From positions 1-20,486 of the forward strand of contig JAHQWS010000281.1 of assembly GCA_029856295.1 (NCBI GenBank): a stretch of 20,486 bases of DNA, in the 5' to 3' direction. The position numbers were made by a program, and so were the translations under genes. The stretch is from Promethearchaeia archaeon (lineage in GTDB: Archaea > Asgardarchaeota > Lokiarchaeia > Sigyniarchaeales > SOKP01). How positions within the stretch are numbered: position 1 is the first letter of the stretch; every line of letters begins with the position of its first letter. Positions 13,398-20,486 of the stretch are shown here, piece by piece. The notes under the pieces were generated by a model. That model was given only the letters and a program-made list of their open reading frames with translations. It did not search any database and was not told the DNA's origin.

Positions 13398-16300
13398 TTA
13401 ATCTAATAAATATTTACTCAATATCGTTTGCTTGTATCTGTCAAATATAAAAGATCCTTCCAACCTATGACAATTTATACATAAAAGCTTCAATTTTTCT
13501 TCCAAAAATTTTTGCTTTATTTTCATGATATCTTGATAATTCTTATTAATATATTCTCTTGGATCTATAGTTTTTAACTCAGGTTGGGTGTGGTGGAACG
13601 AAAGAGCAGGAATTTTATCAACTCCAATTTTCTTGCAGTCTTGACATACACCACCATATAACATTTCAGAAATCTTTCTTTTAGTTATTGAAAGCCGAGC
13701 TGACCTCCTTGCAGTTTTACCATGAATTTCACTTTTTACTTCCTCAAAACTTTCAGTTTCTAAAATAAAATCTTTAATCGCAGCAAAAGTTGAGGCATGG
13801 TACAAGCTATGGCAATTTGCACATGCTATCTCAATATTCTTTTTATTTAAAATCCGAATAATTCTATCAATAGGCATAGAACTAAGGTTATTCCACTCAT
13901 ATTGTTTTCCGGTTGGATCTAAATGATTTAAATCTAAAGCCGGTAGATATTCTGTCATATCGGAATCACATTGAGCACATTTAAATCTTAGATCGAATCT
14001 TTTTCCTTGCTTAACATCCTTTAAGAACTTATCTACATCTACTTTCCCCTTACTTTTCAAAGTAAGGAAAATCAACGCTAACAATTTCTTTTGATAAGTC
14101 GCGATGCATAATTTTTTGCTCTCACAAGCTCGACATTCTGACCTAAAGACCTCAGTATCTTTATAATGTGTTCGAAAATCATTATATGATTTTATCTCAT
14201 TGCAATCTGAACATTTTCTTAGTTTTTTATCTGGATCATTAAACAGTTGTTTATTTCTAAATGAAATTGGCAATGGAATATTTAGAACATTTCTTATATT
14301 TCTAATATGCCGGTTATTATTAAAACCAGATATTTTTCGAATATCCTCTTGAGGGAGCGGATTATCTGCTTGGAGCAATTGAATGGCAATAATTCCTTTC
14401 ATAATATGTTCCAATTTCATATCATCTCTAGATAAAACAACATGAATATCATCATAAGTACTCAAATAATCCATTAGATCCTTTTGTAGTTTTCCATAAT
14501 TAGTAGATTGTTTTAAAGCAGGATTCTTCTTTAAATACTCATCAATTAACTTCCAACATTTTTCCCTTGTTTGTTTCCAACCAGTCCAATGCGTATCTAA
14601 TTTATTTTCTCTAATTCCTGATAATTTCTTAATCTCTTTTATTATCATATTCCTCAATATCTTATCAATATTAATATCATTACCGATAATTTGCGCGATA
14701 TTTTCCAATGTCTTAACATCAGGAGTGTATATTACTCCCTTTTTAAGTTTTTGAGAAATATGAAGTGCTAAATTCTGATGATATTGTTTATTAAAACCTA
14801 AGTGTGACCAGAAATCAGCAATACTTAAGTCTGGATATGCCTGATCTTTTAAAAGTTCAAAAAATTTCCAAGCGGGAGCATGAACAATTCGTTTATCATT
14901 TTTATACTTTGTAGGGACTTCAAAATGATACCTAACCCTCCGATCCTTTTTTGAGCTACTTTTCTTGGGACGAGAAGACATGGATCCATTCTCTGATACA
15001 CTTCCAATATTATTTGAATCATTTTCTGTATCTTCTGATGACAGTCTATATTTTTCTCTTTTCTTGCCAAATTTTTTTAAATCATTAATCAAAGTATATT
15101 CAAATTGGGAAATCTTTTTTTGATCAAATTCACTGGAAACTAACCCATATACTATTCTTGTTAACCAAAACAAATGGTTTTTAAAACTTATAGCAAATAT
15201 CATATCCGATTTTAATTCGGATCGAAATATTTGGAAAGTGTAATCAAATTCTTTAGGTTGAATTGCATACAACTCCACAAGATAATTACTGCATATTTGG
15301 TTATTAGCAATAATTCCTTTCATTAGTATTTCCACGATATCGTTTATGGCTTCAGTTTTAAGTTCTATTTGATGTAATTTTAAGTTCATTTTATCAGCTT
15401 GAGTAACTAATATTGTATAAATCATACGAGAGAGAACAATGATTAAATTCACTCTAATTCTTGATTGTAATCTAATATTCTTTCCAAAAAGATTTCTTCG
15501 GGTTAAGTTTTCAACAAGATCTTGTTTTATCCCCTGAATGGTTGAAAAATCAATACTATTATTCATTAATTCTAGAATTATTTTAATTAGCCAACGGATA
15601 TAACTTAAGAATGATTCGTGATAGAGTTGGTTCCAAATCAAATCTGACTGAAACATTTCATATTTACTTTTAAATCGTTTCCGTTTATTGCTAGCAATTA
15701 ACTTCAGCAATTCGTTATTCACCTCTTTAGAGGAAACATCAAAAACTACTGCATGTGTTATCTTCTCAATTAGATCTTTATTTTGCTTAGGATTTTGGTT
15801 GGATCTCTTTATCAGATCATAGATACATCGTGAGATATATATTGTTATATAATATAGAAATGTTCCTCGTTCATAGAAATTAATGCTAACTCCATGATGA
15901 TTCATCAAATCTTTTATTATCTCCATTTGGACTTTTCCATGAAAATCGTCTATTTTATGATTACCGATTATTAAGTCATAAACGAATTTAATAGAAGTTT
16001 GAAATAGTGGTAAGAATGAGGCTTCGAAAATCTTATCAACGCATAATTGTCTTTGCCTATATTCATGATAATCCATAAAATCCTTACGATTAATATTAGG
16101 ATGATCTATCCAATTATTAGGAATATCTTCTTCTAAAGAGGTCAATCGTAGTTTTTTCGCCAAACGGAAAGTTTGATGATTTTTAAGTCCTTTCTTTTCT
16201 CTTATCATGATAGTATATCTTGAATTTCTCAGCAAACCGTAAACTTGTCTGTGTAGGATAAATATCCATTGTCGATGGATTTCTTTTAAATCTAAACCAC

Positions 16301-16451
16301 TTTTGTTAATTTGCTCTTCAATAAAAATACCTTGTTTAGAGAGGACAGCACAACATCTTTCGCAACATACGTTGTTTTGATTATTTTTAATTTTTTCTGT
16401 AAGTTCATATGGAATATCGCATCCACAATACCAGCACTGCATTGAAAACAT
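13398..16451 (-). CDS. Large zinc-finger protein with helical repeats and two tandem HNH-like domains
   Basis: This 1017-residue protein has no function I can name. In order it shows the following. An N-terminal zinc finger has C6-x2-C9 and a CCERCC cluster at 29-34. Residues about 60-465 are all-helical and contain what look like three repeats of about 137 residues, marked by SRCIYDLI (208-215), SRMIYTIL (341-348) and related HRQVYGLL, IKFVYDLI, IKIILELM and TRIVYGLV. A Ser/Asn/Lys-rich linker covers 470-505. An HTH-like stretch (about 543-592, TLENIAQIIG) and another (about 681-727) follow. A zinc ribbon is C747-x2-C750...C773-x2-C776. HNH-like domain 1 has C825-x2-C828, LDLNHLDP and CANCHSLYH (877-885). 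HNH-like domain 2 has C936-x2-C939, LSFHHTQP (950-957) and CINCHRLEG (991-999). No signal peptide is visible. Nuclease activity and DNA binding are inferred. The start is ATG at 16451, without a ribosome-binding site; an ATG at 16442 is possible. Confidence 0.8.
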   Translation of the reverse strand: MFSMQCWYCGCDIPYELTEKIKNNQNNVCCERCCAVLSKQGIFIEEQINKSGLDLKEIHRQWIFILHRQVYGLLRNSRYTIMIREKKGLKNHQTFRLAKKLRLTSLEEDIPNNWIDHPNINRKDFMDYHEYRQRQLCVDKIFEASFLPLFQTSIKFVYDLIIGNHKIDDFHGKVQMEIIKDLMNHHGVSINFYERGTFLYYITIYISRCIYDLIKRSNQNPKQNKDLIEKITHAVVFDVSSKEVNNELLKLIASNKRKRFKSKYEMFQSDLIWNQLYHESFLSYIRWLIKIILELMNNSIDFSTIQGIKQDLVENLTRRNLFGKNIRLQSRIRVNLIIVLSRMIYTILVTQADKMNLKLHQIELKTEAINDIVEILMKGIIANNQICSNYLVELYAIQPKEFDYTFQIFRSELKSDMIFAISFKNHLFWLTRIVYGLVSSEFDQKKISQFEYTLINDLKKFGKKREKYRLSSEDTENDSNNIGSVSENGSMSSRPKKSSSKKDRRVRYHFEVPTKYKNDKRIVHAPAWKFFELLKDQAYPDLSIADFWSHLGFNKQYHQNLALHISQKLKKGVIYTPDVKTLENIAQIIGNDINIDKILRNMIIKEIKKLSGIRENKLDTHWTGWKQTREKCWKLIDEYLKKNPALKQSTNYGKLQKDLMDYLSTYDDIHVVLSRDDMKLEHIMKGIIAIQLLQADNPLPQEDIRKISGFNNNRHIRNIRNVLNIPLPISFRNKQLFNDPDKKLRKCSDCNEIKSYNDFRTHYKDTEVFRSECRACESKKLCIATYQKKLLALIFLTLKSKGKVDVDKFLKDVKQGKRFDLRFKCAQCDSDMTEYLPALDLNHLDPTGKQYEWNNLSSMPIDRIIRILNKKNIEIACANCHSLYHASTFAAIKDFILETESFEEVKSEIHGKTARRSARLSITKRKISEMLYGGVCQDCKKIGVDKIPALSFHHTQPELKTIDPREYINKNYQDIMKIKQKFLEEKLKLLCINCHRLEGSFIFDRYKQTILSKYLLD

Positions 16452-16610
16452 TTTTTAAAGAATTTTTTTAAACCTCTTTATTATTTCCTTTTAGGTTTAA
16501 TTATCCTGTTTGTTTATAAATAAAAAAGCTGAATTCTTTGTCTGAGGTTTTTTCTTTAAATAGATTTGATCTTATTTTATTTTTAAAAAACAAATTTCCA
16601 ATTTTTCAAT
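16452..16610. promoter_or_regulatory. Divergent promoter region with an 8-bp inverted repeat
   Basis: This spacer serves the HNH gene (leftward) and the surface repeat protein (rightward). TTAAACCT (16468-16475) and AGGTTTAA (16493-16500) form a perfect 8-bp inverted repeat. Its half-site centres are 25 bp apart, and it lies 17-49 bp upstream of the HNH start. A strong TATA-like TTTATAAATA lies at 16514-16523, usable in either direction. The inverted repeat is positioned like an operator for the HNH gene. That role is inferred. Confidence 0.4.
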
Positions 16611-19600
16611 ATGAAAAATAGAAACTCTTGGCTTGTCATTTTAGTAATTTGTTCAATATCGCTTGGATTAATTAATGCAATGCAAATTAATACTATTATT
16701 AATTTCTCAGATAAAGAATATATTCAAAAGGGTTTTGATGATAATAATGAATCTATAAACCAAGAAAATATTCCGAAAGTTTCCACAGGGGCGAACTATC
16801 GTAATCTCGAGTCAATTTTTAACTCAAAGCTAAATCAGTTTAGCTCAGAGGGATATTTTTCGCAAGTTTATGAATCTTCGCTTCAAGCAACTTATTTCGC
16901 TCTTTACGTGCTAAATGCGACTGGTACGTTGGGTACAATTAATCAAGCAGAGATTTTAAGCTATATAATGGCCCATTACAATGAATCCTCTTATATTTTC
17001 ATGGATAATTATGCTGAGAGATATTTGCACACTGATTTTTCTAATATGGATTATTTAAATTATTTTCAGTTTCCTTCTCTGCTAGAAGTCAATTGTTATG
17101 CCATATTAAGCTTATATATTTTAGATAAATTGGATTTAATTGATGTCCCTGGAGCACTAAATTTCATTTGGGACTGTTATAATCCTGACACCAGCGGATT
17201 TATTGGGCAGCCATATTCTGCTACCTTACTTCCCTACTTTAAGATCTCAACAATCGATGATACCTATCATGCGATCCTGGCATTGGAAGTGTTAGGAGAC
17301 GATCCGAGTGGTCATACCCAAGAATGGTTAAAAACTATTTATTATATCAAAGACCTGCAAGATACCGATGAATCAAGCTATTTTTATGGAGGATTTTATA
17401 ATGATGAGGTCGATGGTACCGATACTTTAGATGATCTGGATATAACTCTCATGTCTTCATATTACAGTCTAAAAAGCTTAAATATTCTGAATCGAATTAT
17501 GACATACACCGAATTTTACGACTTTCTAGATAAGCACTATGACAATAACGTACCGTATTTCGAAATGAGTTATGTAATGAGACCTACAAATTGTACCGAT
17601 ATTGTGGGTACCGCCTTGGGACTTCAATTATCTGATTTAACGGGATATTCAAGTATTGATCGGAATGGAGTTATCAATTTTATTCTAGACAATCGCAATC
17701 CATGGGGTATATGGGATGCTTCAAGATACTATTCGTATCATGAACTTATAGATACATTTCAGGTCATAAGAGCTTTATATGAGACGGGGGAGCTATCACT
17801 CTTATCTTCTAATGATAAGGATCAAATCGCATCTTCCATAATAAATTATTATCAGCAATATGACAACGGATTTTCTCTTCTTTCCAAGGATTATACTTCA
17901 TTAAGGCTTCTTCACACCATTGTAAAAAGTGCATTTAATATCTATTTAAAATCTGAGTTCGTGGATTATATCCCGGAAATCTATGATCAAGTCGTTTCAA
18001 GTTATCATTATTCTAACGGTGATCATCTATTTGCGGGATCTATAGATATGTTCCAACAATCGCCTGTTAGTAGTAGCAAAAGTCTGGACTTTCGCTCTCG
18101 ACCACTCGAATATAATAGTGATTTGTATGATGAAAATTACAACGGAATTAGGCTCCCATATTCACATACAACAAATTATTACGCTCTGGAAGTACTCTAT
18201 AATATCGGCATGCTGGATGAGTTTGATAACGTGTGTAATCTAAATGATTTAGTTGATAATATTATAGAGACTCAATTTTTAAATTACTTATACCCAAATT
18301 ATGGTGGATTTACCCCAAATCCATTGTTAAATAGCATTATGGATGATGATGAGAAAAATAGTCATGTGTTCTTAGAGCATAACTTTCATGTAGTCAAGAC
18401 TTTAGAGTTGCTCACTAACTTTTTGAATTTAGGTCAACTGAATGATTTGGATTTCAATAAAGCTGCATTATATTCTTATGTTATGAGCACTATTAATGAA
18501 AGCTCAACCACAATTTGCTGTGATGTTTCATACACTAAAAGTTCTGAGAACATTTTAATGAATACTTTCTACGCAATTTCCATATTAAAAGCATTAAACC
18601 TGTTTGACTTACAGAAACAAAAAATTAAGAATTTTGTGCTCCAAACCATAGATTATACAAATATAAAGAATATTTACTATTCCTTTAAAATCTCTGAACT
18701 TTTAGATTTAGAAGTAGAATTTGATATTGATTTAACGAGCAGCTTAGTTGAGGCGTTATATTCAAATGAATTCAAAGAATATTATCAGAGCACTAATTTA
18801 CAAGTACTTAATCATGATATTTTTCTGTGGGTGTGCGACATTGCTATGACGGATGATTTTCAAATAGATTGTAATTATAAAAGCTCGGTCTACTTAGGGG
18901 AAGTGAATACAATTACAACTAGCTTTAGCAATATGATCTTCTCCCGATTTGACCAATATTTTGATGTACAATTCCAAAGTCCTTATTTTGGCACTTTACT
19001 TCTTGAGAAACAGTTTGATAGTACCTATCAGCTCAGTTTTTTGGTTCCAGAAGATCCTGCTTATTATCCAGGGGTTACCGGTATTCTAAAAATTTATCAC
19101 CATTCAAAGCTTTTGGGTGAACTTCCCATAATTTTCCAAACATTGTATGATTTTAACTACAATGATAAAATTGTTGAAGTAGATGATAAATTCTATTTTG
19201 GATATAATGTATCTTATGGATTTGCTTCTGGAAAATCACCTGCTGATAATACAAGGATCTATGCTACAGTTTTTAAGAATGGAACGTATTATAAAACTGA
19301 GAATTTTACTCGTGATGATTATGCTGATTATTCTAAATTTACCTTTAATTATAGTAATTCTGATGAGTATACATTTAATATTTCTTTAATCGATGATTTC
19401 CATTCTGATGGAATCCTTTTGAATAAGTCGATAAATCAAAAGCTGCCTTCAGGAAATGGGGGTCATGGCGATGATGGGGGTGATAGCAGCGATAGTGGTG
19501 ATGATACAGATTCATCTTCATCTGAATCACAGATAAATTGGTTGCTCACAGTTGTTATTGGACTTATTGTAGGTTTAGCACTCAGTATTACTTGTTTATG

Positions 19601-20150
19601 GACGTATATTAAAAAAATTAGAAGTAAAAATAGAGATATCAGCTTAATCGAGAAATTTGGGGCTGATAGACAAGAGAAAATACCAATTAATACCTTTCAG
19701 GATAGTGTGGAACTCGATAAACAATTATTCAATAATTCAGTAAACGGTATATCAAACCCTTACATTAACGATGAGTTGCAAAATACAAATTTTCAGTCGA
19801 GCAGAACTAATTTTGGTTCAGAATTTAACCAAAAATTAAATGATACTCTTGAATTTGCGAATTCTCTTATGGCATTTCTAGTTAAATATAAGAAACTGCT
19901 GTTTTTAATATTAATGGGAATATTATTAGTAATCGGTGCGTATTATTATGGTCCTACTTTAATGTTAATATTAGTTCTTGGTGGAATTATTGTTATATCA
20001 TTAGGAGCAGTGGGATTGTTTCTTTTTGATAGAAAAAAAAGTGCTAAGGCATTGTTAATAGGATTTGTATCGGTTGGTCTTGGCATCATAGTATATGTGT
20101 TAAATATTTACATGCATTTGCTGAAGATTTTGATTTTTATCTATTTGTAG
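16611..20150 (+). CDS. Secreted, membrane-anchored protein with prenyltransferase-like repeats
   Basis: This 1179-residue protein begins with a signal peptide (MKNRNSWLVILVICSISLGL). Residues about 45-700 resemble the alpha/alpha-toroid of prenyltransferase/squalene-cyclase repeats. Motifs recur as Y-A-L-x-x-L-x-x-L/I followed by Gly-Gly/Gly-Phe loops: ATYFALYVLNATG, NCYAILSLYILDKL, DTYHAILALEVLG, SSYYSLKSLNIL, TNYYALEVLYNIG and YGGFTPNP. No catalytic Asp-rich cyclase motif was recognised, so the fold is probably used for binding. Residues about 770-960 look beta-rich and Ig-like. A Gly/Asp/Ser linker (about 947-973) precedes a membrane helix (977-999). A polar stretch of about 95 residues follows, then three more hydrophobic segments (about 1096-1114, 1115-1140, 1147-1179). 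Similar architectures are frequent in Asgard genomes. The ligand is unknown. It is followed after 11 bp by another membrane-protein gene. Confidence 0.82.
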   Translation: MKNRNSWLVILVICSISLGLINAMQINTIINFSDKEYIQKGFDDNNESINQENIPKVSTGANYRNLESIFNSKLNQFSSEGYFSQVYESSLQATYFALYVLNATGTLGTINQAEILSYIMAHYNESSYIFMDNYAERYLHTDFSNMDYLNYFQFPSLLEVNCYAILSLYILDKLDLIDVPGALNFIWDCYNPDTSGFIGQPYSATLLPYFKISTIDDTYHAILALEVLGDDPSGHTQEWLKTIYYIKDLQDTDESSYFYGGFYNDEVDGTDTLDDLDITLMSSYYSLKSLNILNRIMTYTEFYDFLDKHYDNNVPYFEMSYVMRPTNCTDIVGTALGLQLSDLTGYSSIDRNGVINFILDNRNPWGIWDASRYYSYHELIDTFQVIRALYETGELSLLSSNDKDQIASSIINYYQQYDNGFSLLSKDYTSLRLLHTIVKSAFNIYLKSEFVDYIPEIYDQVVSSYHYSNGDHLFAGSIDMFQQSPVSSSKSLDFRSRPLEYNSDLYDENYNGIRLPYSHTTNYYALEVLYNIGMLDEFDNVCNLNDLVDNIIETQFLNYLYPNYGGFTPNPLLNSIMDDDEKNSHVFLEHNFHVVKTLELLTNFLNLGQLNDLDFNKAALYSYVMSTINESSTTICCDVSYTKSSENILMNTFYAISILKALNLFDLQKQKIKNFVLQTIDYTNIKNIYYSFKISELLDLEVEFDIDLTSSLVEALYSNEFKEYYQSTNLQVLNHDIFLWVCDIAMTDDFQIDCNYKSSVYLGEVNTITTSFSNMIFSRFDQYFDVQFQSPYFGTLLLEKQFDSTYQLSFLVPEDPAYYPGVTGILKIYHHSKLLGELPIIFQTLYDFNYNDKIVEVDDKFYFGYNVSYGFASGKSPADNTRIYATVFKNGTYYKTENFTRDDYADYSKFTFNYSNSDEYTFNISLIDDFHSDGILLNKSINQKLPSGNGGHGDDGGDSSDSGDDTDSSSSESQINWLLTVVIGLIVGLALSITCLWTYIKKIRSKNRDISLIEKFGADRQEKIPINTFQDSVELDKQLFNNSVNGISNPYINDELQNTNFQSSRTNFGSEFNQKLNDTLEFANSLMAFLVKYKKLLFLILMGILLVIGAYYYGPTLMLILVLGGIIVISLGAVGLFLFDRKKSAKALLIGFVSVGLGIIVYVLNIYMHLLKILIFIYL

Positions 20151-20161
20151 GGGATATTTCT

Positions 20162-20486
20162 ATGGAAACTGAAAAAGAACATTCAATTTTTGATATAGAG
20201 TTTATTGAGACATCGAAAGGTAAGTTAGCGTCGAAGCCATACAAGCGAAAAAAGTTTAAAAAATTTTTTAGTAGAGATACGATACTCTCCGCAGTCTTTT
20301 CAAATGTTTTTCATCTTATAGCAAAAACCTTTTTTTTAATAATTTTTGGAATAGCTTTCTTCTTATTATACATTAGGATTGGTAACTACTTCTATGAGAT
20401 TTGGCTTTTGCCAATATCTGCTTTATTTATGTATGTTTTATCTGTATATAGTATATTAAATTCGGGGAGGTCCACAATTTTAAAAT
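20162..20486 (+). CDS. Membrane protein, 3' end outside window
   Basis: The frame opens with ATG at 20162, 11 bp after the TAG of the surface repeat protein, and stays open to the right edge (108 codons visible). AGGGG at 20149-20153, overlapping the preceding stop, is a possible ribosome-binding site. The visible product has an acidic N-terminus (METEKEHSIFDIEFIET) and a basic patch (KPYKRKKFKKFFSRD). Two hydrophobic segments follow: one from about residue 50 to 73 (AKTFFLIIFGIAFFLLYIRI) and a second from about 80 to 100. The basic patch before the first helix suggests a cytoplasmic N-terminus. I do not recognise the family. Spacing suggests co-transcription with, and perhaps a physical partnership with, the upstream surface protein. 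Confidence 0.75.
   Translation, partial: METEKEHSIFDIEFIETSKGKLASKPYKRKKFKKFFSRDTILSAVFSNVFHLIAKTFFLIIFGIAFFLLYIRIGNYFYEIWLLPISALFMYVLSVYSILNSGRSTILK

Overview
The window looks like chromosomal DNA from an Asgard (Lokiarchaeia-like, Promethearchaeota) archaeon. The DNA is very AT-rich. The information-processing genes are archaeal in type: aIF5A with a hypusine-lysine loop, archaeal SRP54, type II methionine aminopeptidase and a TrmY-family tRNA methyltransferase. They sit beside gene types that are abundant in Asgard genomes: a long leucine-rich-repeat protein, a free-standing Roadblock/LC7 protein, a large secreted protein with prenyltransferase-like repeats, and a large zinc/HNH protein. 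The lineage call is inference from gene content only.

Layout. 1-1358 is the 3' part of a leucine-rich-repeat gene whose frame runs off the left edge. 1501-1872 (minus) is a Roadblock/LC7 gene, divergent from map (2020-2994). 3038-4153 is a GT4 glycosyltransferase, followed tail to tail by a two-gene minus-strand unit: a left-handed beta-helix acyltransferase (to 6051), then a DUF354 glycosyltransferase-like protein (to 4163). All three look like surface-glycan functions. 6246-7687 is an IS200/IS605-type tnpB-only element. Its nuclease gene is broken by one in-frame TAA, with the zinc finger and last catalytic Asp still readable downstream. 7688-8401 is gene-free and contains a strong hairpin.

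8402-12572 is a minus-strand housekeeping run read as SRP54, TrmY-like protein, dihydroorotase and AMMECR1, with short gaps or a 4-bp overlap. aIF5A is transcribed divergently from SRP54. 13398-16451 (minus) encodes a 1017-residue protein with an N-terminal zinc finger, what look like three helical repeats of about 137 residues, helix-turn-helix-like segments, a zinc ribbon and two tandem HNH-like domains. 16611-20150 encodes a 1179-residue secreted and membrane-anchored protein with prenyltransferase-like repeats. It is followed 11 bp later by a membrane protein cut off by the right edge.

The most interesting items are the repeat-plus-double-HNH protein, the surface repeat protein with its linked membrane partner, the TrmY-family protein whose cofactor-knot motifs look lost, and the recently broken tnpB with a non-canonical RuvC-II site. 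Several start codons were reset from sequence: SRP54 to 12572, DUF354 to 5275, and the LRR gene to an upstream start outside the window. All family calls come from reading motifs by eye; no database search was possible.
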